A DNA stretch of 64,000 bases from Castor canadensis. Lineage: Eukaryota; Chordata; Mammalia; Rodentia; Castoridae. Every line of letters begins with the position of its first letter. The stretch's first letter is position 1. The position numbers and the translations under genes were made by a program. Below the pieces are notes generated by a model. The model had not been told where the DNA came from. It did not search any database and was given only the letters and a program-made list of their open reading frames with translations. Shown piece after piece: positions 11,701 through 21,040 of the stretch. Location of the stretch: NCBI RefSeq assembly GCF_047511655.1, contig NC_133401.1, positions 16,028,001-16,092,000 of the forward strand. Reading direction: 5' to 3'.

Positions 11701-13553
11701 GTGGTGGGGTGTAAGGGCAGGAGAGCCGGGTGCAGTGGCTCACGCCTGTAATTCCGGCTACTCAGGAGGCAGAGATCAGAAGGATCAAGTTGGAGACCCC
11801 ATGTCAGTCCAGCTATGTGGGAAGCAGAGGTAGGAGGATGACAGCTTAGGCATAAATGTGAGAAATAACTAAATAAGTGCTGGCAGATTGGTAGAGCACC
11901 TGCCTAGCAAGTGTAAGGCAATGGGTTCAAATCCCAGTAGTGTCAAAAGAAATTCTACACGGAGTCACTTGCCTCAGCTGTTGGTAGTGGGGAGCCTAAG
12001 GAAGCAACAGAGAGCAGGGAGGAAGGAAGTTTGGCTGTGGTGTGACAAAGGCCTGGGTTGGTCCCACTGGGCACATGGACACCAGAGTGGCCCTTCACAG
12101 TTGTCCCCAGCTGGGACAAGGAAGCTGGCCCCCATGTCAGCCAGCAATTGGTTGTGTGCTGCCTGGGAACAGAGCATGACCTTGGGTGAGGGGCTCTCTG
12201 CAGCTGAGGCTGTTCCCAGTGAGAAATGACAGCTGAGGGCTGACAGCTGTCATCTTTGCAACAGCTGGGGGACTCAATCCTTCAGTACGGAAGGGAGAGG
12301 TGGGTGTTGATGGTGGGGGGTCAGGGAGGCCTCGGAGAAGTGGACACAAGAAGAAGAGCCTGAGGAGTGAAATGAGACACAGGAAGAGCTGGAATCAGTC
12401 TGTTGCAGGCAGAGCGAGCAGGAGCAAAGGCCCTGAGGCAGAAGAAGACTCCAAAAAAAAAAAAAAAGAGAATAGGGTCCCTGGAACTATGTGGGCCAGA
12501 GGGGAGGAAAGGAGATGGCTGTAAGGGGTAGGCCAGGCCAGGATCTTGTAGTCTGTGTGTAGGAATTTGGCCTTGATGACAGGGTACTGGGAGCCACTGA
12601 AGGATTTTAAGCAGAGGGGAGGGCTGACCAGTGTGTGCTTTGAAAAGATTCTGCTAGCTACTCAGTGGGGGATGGAATGAGAGTGAGGAGCAGACCAGTG
12701 AGGGAACGGTGGGGACAGTAGGGTAGAGACAGAGGGAAGAGGGAGGATCTTTCTTAGCAGCCGAGCACATAAAGTTATTTATTTATTTATTTTGCTGTAC
12801 CGGGGCTTGAAATCAGGGTCTTCACCATGAGCCACTCCACCAGCCCTTTTTTGTGATGGCTTTTTCGAGATAGGGTCTCGAGGATTATTTGCCCGGGTCT
12901 GGCTTTGAACTGCCATCCTCCTGATCTCTGCCTCCTGAGTAGCTAGGATTACAGGTGTGAGCCTCTGCTGCTCGGCTTCTCTTTCTTTTCTGGTACTGGG
13001 AACTGAACACAGGGCCTCACCCTTGCTAGGCAGGCAGTCTACCACTTTGGCCACACTGCCAGCCCTTTTTTTGTGGTTGGTATTTTCAAGATTGGGTCTC
13101 TAAATATTTGCCCAGCCTGGCCTCAAACCAGCCTGGCTCCTTATTTCAGCCTCCCAAGTAGCTAGGATTATAAGCGTGAGCCACCATGCCTATCTCCATC
13201 TTCATAATCTTTTAATGAAATGATGGGTGTGGGCTCGTGAGAGAAGGCAAAGGTTTGAGCTTTTGCAAAGGGTTTTTTGGAGGGAGGCTGGGGGCATGTG
13301 GATGGGAAAGTACAGATACAGAATTGAGAACGAGGAAGAACGGTTGACATTTCTCTGCTTACGGTTGTCCGTTGATGTCTTGAGTGGGCGAGGAGGGGCT
13401 GGGGAAGGTGACACCCTGCTGCCCCTGCAGACCTGGACCCCCTGGAGCTGAACGTGGGGGAGGAGCTCTCTGTGTTCCTCAACAGCAGCCGCACCGCTGT
13501 GAACTGCTCTGCCCGGGGCCTGCCTGTCCCCACCCTGCGCTGGACCAAGGTGA

Positions 13554-13586
<33 letters not shown>

Positions 13587-15642
13587 GCCCCAGCCCCCTG
13601 ACCTCCTCTTCCTGCGTGCTTCACCTTCTCACAGCCCTGCCACCCTTCCTGTCCCCCCCTCCAGGATTCTGTGCCCCTGGGAGATGGCCCCATGCTCTCG
13701 CTCACCTCTGTCACCTTCGACTCTGCTGGCACCTACATATGTGAGGCCTCCACACCCACGGTCCCCCTCCTCAGCCGCACTCAGAGCTTCAAGCTGCTGG
13801 TCCAAGGTTTGAGATGGGGTTGGGGACAATGGCAGTGTCTTCTCTCTCTGTTTTTCGCTCTCCCTCCTTTCCTTTCCCAGTGTGCCTCTCTCTCACTTTC
13901 CTTGCGTTCCCACCACCCAAGGGTCACCTGAGTTAAGGCCAAAAGAGATGGAGTCCCAGGCAGGGGACGGCTGGACAGAAGGAGACGAAGTCAAGCTGGT
14001 CTGCTCTGCCCGCGGCTACCCAGAACCCCAACTCACCTGGAGCCACCGGGGTGGCACTGTAAGGGGCTTTCCTTGCCGCCCTTGAGCCCTCCCCATACCC
14101 TGCCGGGGACCCTGCCCGTCCTTGCCTGTACCCTCCGCCCCTGCCCTTCACCCCAGGGGGCCAGGTCTGACCCAAGCCTCCACAGCCAGCAGAGCCGTCC
14201 TTCGAGGGCCAGGGCTGGGTGAGCAGCTACCTGACCTTGAAGGTGACCAGCGCCCTGAGCCGAGAGGGCGTCTCCTGTGAGGCCACCAACGCCCTCGGGA
14301 AAGCCAGGCACGTCTTCCACTTCAGCTCGGGTGAGTAACCCCAGAGTGGGGAGAAGAGGGTGTGGGGGGCCCCAGGTCCCTCGGGCTGAGCCGCCTCCCT
14401 TGCCCTGTCCCTGCAGTAGCTCCCCAGACCGCCCAGGCTGGAGTGGCCGTCATGGCTGTGGCTGTCAGCGTGGGCCTCCTGCTTCTGGTCGTTGCCGCCT
14501 TTTACTGCATGAGACGCAAAGGTCGCCCAGGCTGCTGCCGGCGCGAGAAGGGGGCTCCGTGAGTGGCCTGGAGCCGGGAGTCCCACCCCTTGCCACCCTC
14601 CACCATATCCCACCCAGGCCCCCTGCACCCCAGTCCCAGCTCCCATGCATTATCCCCGGCCTCCCTGTAACCATTTCCAACTCAAGGACCCAAGCCCCAC
14701 CACAGCCACCCCAAACCTGCCCCACCTCCTCAACCCTCCCATCCCATCCCCCATCCACAGGCGTCCTCAGCCCCACCGCTGCCTGCCTCATCTCTCTCTC
14801 TCGTTTTTGTTTTTTTGCTTTCTTCATTTTTGTGGTAGTGGGGATTTAAACCCAGGGCCTCTCACATGTTAGGCAAGTGCTCTACCACTTGAGCTACACC
14901 CTCAGCCCTTTTGTTTATCTTTTGTTTTTGAGACAGGGTTTCAATAACCTTGCTGGGCTGCTCTTGAATGAGTGATTCTCCTGCCTCCACCTCCAGAGTA
15001 GCTGGGATTACAGGCGTGCACCACGGTGTCTGGCTTCATCTCTACTCTTGACCTTACCCCATCATCAGCCCCACACAACCATCCCCAGCGTCCCAGCCCA
15101 CCCTAACGCTGGTCACATCCCTAACCGTGTCTCTAATGCTAGCACCACCAGTCCTACTCTGTCACCATCCAGACCTTCCCTAGCCACATCCCAGCTTCAG
15201 CCACTTCCTCATCCTGATCCATAACCCCAAAGCTGGTCCCACCTCACCTGATCTCCAAGCCCAGACACATGACCATCCCCAAGTTCAAGTCCATGAGAGT
15301 CCCGTCCCCAAGCAGCCTCAGCAAGAGCACCTCCAACCCCACCACCATTGCCTCCTCCACCCCAGCCCCAGCTCTTTCCCCCGTGGTGATCACTTCACCA
15401 TGCCCCTGTCCTTCCTCAGGCCACCAGGGGAGCCAGAACTGAGCCACTCGGGGTCCGAGAGGCCAGAGCAGACGGGTCTTCTCATTGGAGGTGCCTCTGG
15501 GGGGACGAGGAGTGGCAGTGGAGGCTTTGGAGATGAGGTGAGTAGGACCTGGGTGCACAGGTGACATGACAAGGGAAGCAGCTGGGCACAGGGCTGGCCT
15601 GGTGGACACGGACTGAGTGGTACACTGTCTCCCCAGTGCTGA
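5714..15642 (+). CDS. BCAM: BCAM, basal cell adhesion molecule (Lutheran glycoprotein)
   Basis: Single-pass plasma-membrane adhesion receptor of the immunoglobulin superfamily that binds laminin alpha-5 chains. It carries the Lutheran antigens in humans. Fifteen coding exons join in frame to 628 residues, the same length as human: 5714-5795, 7475-7596, 8206-8434, 8528-8598, 8808-8904, 8987-9169, 9538-9674, 10067-10223, 13431-13549, 13665-13806, 13922-14058, 14186-14330, 14417-14558, 15420-15537, 15637-15642. A signal peptide (about 1-28) is followed by five Ig domains: two V-type (exons 2-3 and 4-6) and three C2-type (exons 7-8, 9-10, 11-12). The membrane segment is at about 549-571, followed by a basic RRK (573-575, the spectrin-contact region in the human protein), a dileucine 'TGLL', and the terminal SGGFGDEC that carries the PKA-site serine. 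All introns are GT-AG. The start ATG has a good context and sits in the CpG island. Identity is certain by exon-by-exon match to the human protein as I know it. Confidence 0.97.
5796..7474. other. BCAM intron 1
   Basis: No inner exon was recognised. CpG-rich sequence fades by about 6400. A degenerate GAGA/GACA-type purine tract lies at about 7005-7105 (agagacagagtcagagacag). The acceptor is a tandem cagcag. Confidence 0.7.
7475..7596 (+). CDS. BCAM: BCAM exon 2
   Basis: First half of Ig domain 1, VQAEVHVSVSPLVEV through the first domain cysteine (ILNC) to YVLEWFL. The acceptor is a NAGNAG (gcccagcag), so an isoform with one extra Ala starting at 7472 is possible. Confidence 0.95.
7736..7800 (-). 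mobile_element. MIR SINE fragment
   Basis: 'ccattttacagttaggggatttgagatccagag' matches the reversed 3' part of MIR. Short and old. Confidence 0.55.
8018..8123 (+). mobile_element. ID-like SINE monomer
   Basis: A tRNA-like right monomer with A and B boxes (gtggcttaagtggtagagca, agttcaaaccc) and an A/G-rich tail. Confidence 0.8.
8206..8434 (+). CDS. BCAM: BCAM exon 3
   Basis: Second half of Ig domain 1, TDRSGAR... to the second domain cysteine in LDYVCVVKAGAAG. Boundaries are tgcag|actgac and tttg|gtgagt. Confidence 0.96.
8528..8598 (+). CDS. BCAM: BCAM exon 4
   Basis: Start of Ig domain 2 (AKPEATEVIPNQG...MEELAQE). Only 71 bases. GT-AG borders. Confidence 0.94.
8808..8904 (+). CDS. BCAM: BCAM exon 5
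   Basis: IATCNSRNGKPVPQITWYRDG, which gives the first cysteine and tryptophan of Ig domain 2. Confidence 0.95.
8987..9169 (+). CDS. BCAM: BCAM exon 6
   Basis: EGYMTSRTVREASGLLSL to the second cysteine of domain 2 (ASFHCAANYS) and the linker VFHLTLH. Confidence 0.96.
9225..9245. repeat. (CCCCCA)n short tandem repeat
   Basis: Three to four C-rich units (cacccccaccccc) in BCAM intron 6. A short B1 fragment follows at about 9326-9362. Confidence 0.7.
9538..9674 (+). CDS. BCAM: BCAM exon 7
   Basis: Start of Ig domain 3 (TEHVQFWLGSPST, cysteine in VQLLCRGDGSPSPEY). The linker before it is the laminin-binding hinge in the human protein. Confidence 0.96.
10067..10223 (+). CDS. BCAM: BCAM exon 8
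   Basis: End of Ig domain 3, NHQEEVLSTNLNGNLTLEG to SGTYGCRVEDYDAAED. Confidence 0.96.
10450..10640 (+). mobile_element. L2 LINE fragment
   Basis: 'tgtggctccccagtactctgg', 'cttcaaggcccacccgg' and 'accaccaagctcttccc' fit the plus orientation of the L2 3' region. Diverged. Confidence 0.55.
10694..11435 (-). mobile_element. Cluster of four SINEs in BCAM intron 8
   Basis: Minus-strand elements one after another: an ID monomer (about 10694-10772), a dimer (about 10845-11020), a B1-like monomer (about 11035-11145) and another dimer (about 11238-11435). T-rich stretches between them are decayed tails. Confidence 0.8.
11725..11952 (+). mobile_element. Dimeric B1/ID SINE
   Basis: Plus-strand copy: 'cagtggctcacgcctgtaat' start, an internal extra B1 piece, then a tRNA-like half ending 'gttcaaatcccagtag'. 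Confidence 0.75.
12398..12665 (-). mobile_element. L2 LINE fragment
   Basis: 'gcaaaggccctgaggcag', 'ggatcttgtagtctgtgtg' and 'ggattttaagcagagggg' follow the reversed L2 3' region. An A-rich insert sits at 12452-12468. Confidence 0.7.
12776..13193 (-). mobile_element. Two dimeric SINEs
   Basis: Two minus-strand dimers lie head to tail (about 12776-12978 and 12985-13193), the first with a (TTTA)n tail. Confidence 0.8.
13431..13549 (+). CDS. BCAM: BCAM exon 9
   Basis: Start of Ig domain 4 (YLDPLELNVGEELS, cysteine in VNCSARGLPVP, LRWTK). Donor aag|gtgacg runs straight into a G31 tract. Confidence 0.96.
13555..13585. repeat. Run of 31 G
   Basis: Uninterrupted G homopolymer starting six bases into BCAM intron 9. 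G-runs near donors are known intronic splicing enhancers and can form quadruplexes. The exact length may be a sequencing or assembly estimate. Confidence 0.85.
13665..13806 (+). CDS. BCAM: BCAM exon 10
   Basis: End of Ig domain 4: DSVPLGDGPMLSLTSVTF, cysteine in TYICEASTPTVP, then FKLLVQ. Confidence 0.96.
13922..14058 (+). CDS. BCAM: BCAM exon 11
   Basis: Start of Ig domain 5: GSPELRPKEMESQ, cysteine in VKLVCSARGYPEPQLTW. The acceptor is cccaag|gg. Confidence 0.94.
14186..14330 (+). CDS. BCAM: BCAM exon 12
   Basis: End of Ig domain 5: PAEPSFEGQGWVSSYLTLKV, cysteine in GVSCEATNALG, and the juxtamembrane VFHFSS. Confidence 0.95.
14417..14558 (+). CDS. BCAM: BCAM exon 13
   Basis: Membrane segment (GVAVMAVAVSVGLLLLVVAA) and the basic, cysteine-bearing start of the cytoplasmic tail (YCMRRKGRPGCCRREKGA). 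Confidence 0.96.
14808..15034 (-). mobile_element. ID plus B1-like SINE
   Basis: Minus-strand ID-like part (tttaaacccagggcc, gcaagtgctctaccacttga) joined to a B1-like part. The rest of BCAM intron 13 (15035-15400) is C-rich with no recognised element. Confidence 0.8.
15420..15537 (+). CDS. BCAM: BCAM exon 14
   Basis: Cytoplasmic tail PPGEPELSHSGSERPEQTGLL through SGSGGFGDE, with the dileucine sorting signal and the conserved serines. Confidence 0.95.
15637..15642 (+). CDS. BCAM: BCAM exon 15 (coding part)
   Basis: Only the last Cys codon and TGA are coding, as in human BCAM. The rest of the exon is 3' UTR. Confidence 0.9.
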   Translation, partial: C

Positions 15643-16085
15643 GCCTGATGGCCTCTCAGAGAGGTGACTGCTGGACCTGAGGCTGCGGGCACCGGGAAAT
15701 GGACCTGCATACGCCTCCGCCCCCTTCCTTCTCCCTGCTCGGCCCTCCCTTCCTTCCTCTGCCCCTGGGCCAGGGCCCACGGTGGCTTCAGCCTCCAGGA
15801 GGGAAAAAGGAGGGTGTGTGGCTGGGAGGGGGCCTTCCGCAAGCGAGCGTGGCTCGCTCAGGCCCCAGAATAGCTCCTGGACCCAAGCCCAGGCCCGGCC
15901 TGGGACAAGGCACCAAGGATCGGCAGGCCTGCGGGGCTATTTTTACCTCCTGCCTCTCTTGCTGGTCCCCCGCCACCTGATGTCCTGCTGCATAGTCTGA
16001 CACTGGATCCCCGCCCTGCCCCGCCCTCGCCCCCCACCCACATCTGTGGACACTGGAGTCTGGAATAAATATTGTCTGTCACATG
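15643..16085 (+). other. BCAM 3' UTR
   Basis: Runs from the stop codon to just past the polyadenylation signal. GC-rich with no repeat. The end is estimated from the signal. Confidence 0.75.
16064..16069 (+). terminator. BCAM polyadenylation signal
   Basis: AATAAA in tggaataaatattg, followed by GT-rich sequence, about 420 bases after the stop. Confidence 0.85.
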
Positions 16086-16229
16086 GACACCATCCTGTGG
16101 CCAGAGCCGCCTCTGCTGGGCAGGGAGGGGAAGGGGACCCAGGTGACTCCCCACCACCACCACCACTGCGCCCAGCGGCTGTTCACTGCCCACCTCCTCC
16201 TCAGAGCCTGATGTCATGGAGAAAGAAAT

Positions 16230-16230
16230 G

Positions 16231-16271
<41 letters not shown>

Positions 16272-16282
16272 GAGAGAGAGAG
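16230..16282. repeat. (GA)n microsatellite
   Basis: GA dinucleotide tract with a few AAAG breaks, about 150 bases past the BCAM polyadenylation signal. Sequence from 16283 to 16689 is purine-rich with no gene seen. Confidence 0.9.
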
Positions 16283-16689
16283 TGACTCAGCTGGCTGAGG
16301 CTAGAAGAGAGAGATGCCAGGGGTCTGAGGACCAGAGACCTGTGCCTGGTTGGGGGAGGGGTGCCGTCCCCTTAAGGAAAAAAATCCTAGTCTCTCTTGC
16401 TGGAGCCGCTAGGGAGCTGAGGCTGGGAGGGAAAAGCTCTTCTCCAAACTGCAGAGTTGATGGAAGTGGGAGGCCATGAGTCTCCCTGCCAGAACTCCCT
16501 GGGGAAGCAGGGGTGGCTGGAGGAATGGTGGAGGGACCAGGGACAGAGCAAAGAGGCTGACAGATGGACTTTCTGAGGTCTGGTGCAGAAAGAGAGATTT
16601 GAGAGAGAGATGGAAAGATTTAGGGGTGGGGTGAGGAGTGGGTTAAGAAGTTTAGAGAAAGAGCCCCACAGAAAGAAAGATGGGGAAAA

Positions 16690-17190
16690 GTCTGGGTGAG
16701 GTGGCTCATATCTGTAATCCTTTCCACAATGGAGTTTGAGATTGGGAAAATGAGTTAGTGAGGCCTACCTCACTTGCTAGGCATGGTGGCCTGTAATCCC
16801 AGCTACTCTAGAGGCTAAGGATGGAAAGTTCAAGTCCAGCCTGGGCAACTCAGTGAAAACCTTTTTTTTTTTTTTTTTTGGTTTGGTTTTGTGTGTGGAG
16901 CTGGGGTTTGAACTGAGGGCTTACAGGCTTGCAGAGCAGGTGGTCTAGTGTGGGTGCCACACCTCCAGTCCATTTTGCTCTGATTATTCTGAGATAGGAT
17001 TTCAAGAACTATTCACTCAGGCCTCCAACCTCGATCCTCCTGATCCCAACTTCCCAAGTAGCTAGGATTACAGGTGTGAGCCACCAGCTCCCAGATCAAA
17101 ATAAAATTTTTACAAGGGCTGGGATGTAGTTCAGTGGTAAAGCCCTTACAGAGCACGCAAAAAAGCTGTAGGTACCACACACAAAATTTT
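16690..17190. mobile_element. SINE cluster
   Basis: Plus-strand B1-like pieces (about 16690-16860), then a minus-strand dimer with a T17-class tail (about 16861-17094), then a plus-strand ID monomer (about 17116-17190). Confidence 0.75.
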
Positions 17191-17254
17191 GGGGAGCAGA
17201 AGAGAAAATAATTGAGAGAAATAAATAAATAGAAAGAAATACCAAGAATGATGA

Positions 17255-17485
17255 AGCCCAGCACTGGTGGTTCATGCCTGTAGTCCTAGCTACTCAGGAG
17301 GCAGAAATCAGGAGGATCGGGGTTCAAAGCCAGCCCAGGCAAATAGTTTACCAGACCCTATCTCGAAAAAACCCTTCACAAAAATGAGGCTGGCGGAGTG
17401 GCTCAAGTGGTAGAGCACCTGTGTAGCAAGTGTGAGGCCCTGAGTTCAAATCCCAGTGCTGCACCCCCCCCCAAAAAAAAGAAAG
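17255..17485 (+). mobile_element. Full-length dimeric B1/ID SINE
   Basis: A well-kept type copy: 'agcactggtggttcatgcct' start, 'ggttcaaagccagcccaggc', A-rich linker, 'gtggctcaagtggtagagca' A box, 'gagttcaaatccca' B box, A tail. Confidence 0.9.
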
Positions 17486-17559
17486 CTGAGTTGATGCCAA
17501 GGTAGAATTCAGCCAGAAGAGAGAGGCAGAAGCAGTTCAGATGGCCTCCATAGAGTGCT

Positions 17560-17645
17560 CAGTGGGGGACACGACACCAAGTGACTTCACCTCCCTGAGC
17601 CTGGCCTCTGTCACATCACAGGGAGACCAGTCACACTTGGCCCCT
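17560..17645 (+). mobile_element. MIR SINE fragment
   Basis: 'caagtgacttcacctccctgagcctggcctctg' resembles the plus-orientation MIR 3' part. Weak. Confidence 0.4.
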
Positions 17646-17923
17646 AGAGGCTGCTGTGTGAGCCCAGTTGGAGCCTAGTTGGAGGCCCTTGGAGTGACAG
17701 GCCTTTGGAGCAGTGGTGTGGACTCTACTCCCAGATGCCTCGCATGGCGTCCTGGTACCACTGCCCCTGATCTCAGGCAAGTGAGCACACCTGGAGTGTG
17801 CTCAGCCTCAAGTGTGATCTGATGCCTTGGGAAATTGGTGAAGTGCTCAGGGAGGCCAGAGATCCAGAGCTGAAGAGCTCCAGGTCCAAACGAAGATGCG
17901 CAAATCTCATGGTTTATTATTGA

Positions 17924-17969
17924 ATCCATTTAAAACAAATGAGAAGCTGGATCCATTTAAAACAAATGA
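17924..17969. repeat. 27-bp tandem duplication
   Basis: The 19-base string atccatttaaaacaaatga occurs at 17924-17942 and again at 17951-17969, directly before a B1-like SINE. Confidence 0.9.
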
Positions 17970-18362
17970 AGACGTGGTGGTTCACATCTGTAATCCCAGC
18001 ACTCAGTAGGCAGAGGCGAGGATCAAGAGTTCCAGGGTAGCCTGGGCTACACAGCAAGACCCTGTCTTAAAAAAGAAAAAACTGAAAAGAGCCAGGTGAT
18101 GGCTCATACCTGTCATCCTAGCTACTTAGGAAGCTGGGATCAGGAGGATAAGGTTCAAGGCCAGCCTGGGCAAATAGTTCAGGAGACTCCCCCCGCCCCC
18201 CAGCTCCAAAATAACCAGAGCAAAATGGACTGGAGGTGCGGCTCAAGTGGTGGAGCGCCTGCTTTGCAAGCGCAAAGCCCTGAGTTCAAACCACAGCACT
18301 GCAAAGAGAGAAGGAGAGGGAGATGGGGGAGGAGACAGAGAGAGAGAGAGAGGGAGAGAGAT
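17970..18362 (+). mobile_element. B1-like monomer, dimeric SINE and (GA)n
   Basis: A B1-like monomer (about 17970-18082) is followed by a dimer (about 18089-18310) whose tail runs into a GA-rich tract up to 18362. Confidence 0.8.
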
Positions 18363-18696
18363 GGGGCCATTAATACACTTAGACTTGGATACAAGCGATC
18401 AGAGTTCCTGCCACCCAAATTCTGGGTGTATTGGTAAACATACATTGCCCCTCCCTGTCACCGTGGCGTTCTTGGATACTCCAGGCCAAGCCAGAAAAGC
18501 CTCCTGGGCTCAACCACAGCTGGCTGAGACTTGACCTGTGGCCACAGCTTTCTTTTCCCTGTGGGCATGGGAGAGATGGAGCAGAGCCAGTGTCACTGCC
18601 AGGACCTACTTAAGGACACAGGAATATTCAGCGTACTTGACTCTTCCATCTTCCTTTCCATCTGTGTCCAATTCACATTCTTTTTGTTTGGTTTCC

Positions 18697-18917
18697 TTTT
18701 TTTGGTGGTACTGGGGTTTGAACCCAGGGCTTTGTGCTTGTTAGGCAAGTGCTCTACCACTTGAGCTATGCCCCCCCACACACCCTTTTGCTATTTTAAT
18801 TGGTTTTTCACATAGGGTCTGATGCTAACTTTGCTTGGGCTAGCCTCAAATTGTGATCCTCCTACCTCTGCCTCCCTTGTAGCTGGGGTTACAGGTGTGT
18901 ACCACCATGCCCGGCTA
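18697..18917 (-). mobile_element. ID plus B1-like SINE
   Basis: Minus strand: 'ggtttgaacccagggc', 'aagtgctctaccacttgagc', then the B1-like half ending 'gtgtaccaccatgcccggct'. Confidence 0.8.
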
Positions 18918-18936
18918 GACTGTTTTTTCCTGTATA

Positions 18937-19165
18937 TATGTACTGATGATAAAGCTTGAAAATTAAGCTCAATAAGAGCTTAATTTAGTAATAACTACTA
19001 ATAGAATAGTCATCATCACAACACTATAACAAGAGCTATTTTTAACATATGAATTATTTATATCTGGAATGTTCTATTTAATGTTTTTGAACAGAAGCTG
19101 GCCAGGGATAACTGAAACCTTGGGAACTAAATTGTGAACAAGGAGGAGACTACATGTCCAGAAGG
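18937..19165. mobile_element. TcMar-Tigger-like DNA transposon remnant
   Basis: AT-rich sequence ending in 'ggataactgaaacc' and 'gaggagactac', which resembles the terminal region of old Tigger-type non-autonomous elements (native form ends near gggggactac). Family assignment is from memory and moderate. Confidence 0.5.
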
Positions 19166-19211
19166 CTCATGACTGCTCCCGTCCTTTCATCTATCTGGGT
19201 CCTTCTGTTTT

Positions 19212-19401
19212 GGGGTGGGGGGACTGGGGTTTGAACTCAGAGCTTCAAGATTGCAAAGCAGGCACTCTACCACTTGAGCCACTTCTCCATTTCTTTTTTT
19301 TTTTTTTTTTTTGGTGCTGGGATCGAACCCAGGGCCTCACGCATGCTAGGCAAGCGCTGTGCCACCGAGCTACATCCCAGCCCCACACTTCTCCATTTCT
19401 T
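19212..19401 (-). mobile_element. Young ID element nested next to an older SINE
   Basis: A minus-strand tRNA-like monomer (about 19212-19280) adjoins a clean ID element (19296-19386) with a long T tail. The ID is flanked by perfect 15-base copies of acttctccatttctt at 19281-19295 and 19387-19401, the target-site duplication of LINE-driven insertion. Confidence 0.9.
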
Positions 19402-19446
19402 ATGTGAACTCTTGTCCTCTATATAGCTGACTTGGATACCATTTTC

Positions 19447-19645
19447 TTCCATCCTTCTTCCTTCCCTCCCTTCTTTCTCCTTCTCTCCCTCCTGCCCTCC
19501 CTTCTTCCCTCCCTCCCTCCCTCCCTCCTCCCTCCCTTCCTTCCTGACAGGGTCTCCATATGTAGCCCAGGCTCCCCTTGAACTCTCAACCTTCCTGTCT
19601 CAGCCTCCCAAGTGCTGGGATTACAGGTGAACCACACACCCAGCT
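19447..19645 (-). mobile_element. Polypyrimidine tract and B1-like SINE
   Basis: A (CTTC/CCCT)n tract (about 19447-19545) serves as the tail side of a minus-strand B1-like monomer (about 19546-19645). Confidence 0.8.
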
Positions 19646-20160
19646 CACTTCCAAAAAAATGACAGGAAATTCATGGAGGGTCGAGCAGCAATGGGTGTTT
19701 GATGAGGTGACTGAGGACAGCGCTGAGGACTAAGCCTAGCACTGAGGGTATATGCCGTACACATAAGTCTTATTACTGACTAAGGAAAGATGGAGCGTCA
19801 CAGTGAAAAGCTAAAAGGTCCCCTCGTCTAGGGAAGGGACCAGGTGCAGACAGACACAGGTGAGGAAGTGTGAGGAACCGGAGGGAGTGTGAACAGATGG
19901 CTGGGGGAGGAGAAAGCGGGCACCCAGGGAGCAAGGAGTTCTCTCCCCAGCACCTGGTCCCCATGTTCATAGGGGAGGGTCCCAACCTGCCCTCCAAGAG
20001 GGCGTGTATTTGCATAAGGCCCCTCTTCTGCCTGGCATCCCAGGCAATTTGCATACAGATGGAAGTCTGGGCCCGCCTTGGCCAAGGGTCCAGGGGAAGA
20101 GGATAGAGAGAGGATGACCACCTGGGAGCCCATGTTAAAGCAAGGTGGCAGTAAACTCTC
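19646..20160. other. Intergenic, no feature recognised
   Basis: Moderately unique sequence between repeats. No supported exon. Confidence 0.4.
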
Positions 20161-20164
20161 TTGC

Positions 20165-20400
20165 TCAACAACCTTCCATGGCTACCTATTGTTGCCAGGA
20201 GCATGATTACCTTCTCCCGTCATAAATCATTGTTCCTCACACTCACTAGCTGTTCCCTCTCCCAGGCCCCGCCATGCTTTGAAGACACTACTGTTCCCTT
20301 ATCTAGAATGCCTTTCCCCATGTCCCCCACTGTCCTTCCAGGCCTGAACAGCTTGGAATCTGAAAAGGTTTCTCCACCACCCTCTCTCCATGGACCTTTG
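20165..20400 (+). mobile_element. L2 LINE fragment
   Basis: 'caaccttccatggctacctat' and 'agaatgcctttccccatg' follow the plus-orientation L2 3' region. Confidence 0.6.
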
Positions 20401-20481
20401 GAATTTATAGAAATTGGTACTATTCTAACTTGTGTAGATTTATTAGTAAGACTGTGTTTGATTCTAAATGACAAAAAAATG

Positions 20482-21040
20482 TTGACCAGGCAAGGTAGTT
20501 CATGCCTGTAATCCTAGCTACATGGGAAGCTGAGATCAGGAGGATCAAGGTTTGAGTCCAGCCCAGGCAAAAAGTTAAAAAGACCCCATATCAACATGGC
20601 TGGGCACAGTGATGTGTTCCTATCTTCCAGCTATGGGGGGCAGCATAAATAGGAGGTATTGTGGGGGGGGGTCGGCCCAGGTATTAAGCGAGACCCTATC
20701 TCAAAAATATCCAATGCAAATCAGGCACTGGTGGCTCACATCTGTAATCCTAGCTACTCAGGAGGCAGAGATCAGGAGGATCGAGGTTCAAAGCCAGCCC
20801 GGGCAAATAGTTTCGAGACCTTATCTAGAAAAAAAAATCACCAAAAGGGCTGGCGGAGGGGCTCAAGGTGAAGGCGCTGAGTTCAAGCCCCAGTACCACA
20901 AAAAGAAAAAAAAATTGATTTTAATCCAGCTGCAGGATGACACATGCCTGAAATCTCAGTACTCAGGATGCAGAGGCCAAAGGAGTATCAGTCAAGGCCA
21001 GCTCGGGCTGTTCACAGCAAGACCATAGCTCAAAAATTTA
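20482..21040 (+). mobile_element. SINE cluster
   Basis: A B1-like half (about 20482-20595), a degraded B1 piece (to about 20712), a full dimer (about 20720-20912) and another B1-like monomer (about 20925-21040), all on the plus strand. Confidence 0.75.

Noticed and set aside
15244-15842. Overlapping 150-178-residue minus-strand frames at BCAM exon 14
   Set aside because: Shadow frames of a GC-rich coding exon and C-rich intron.
16230-16282. Promoter GAGA element
   Set aside because: Plain (GA)n microsatellite just past a gene end. No supporting context.
17395-17465. tRNA genes suggested by A and B boxes
   Set aside because: The many tRNA-like stretches are right halves of SINEs with A tails. 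None folds as a full cloverleaf with an anticodon arm that I could support.
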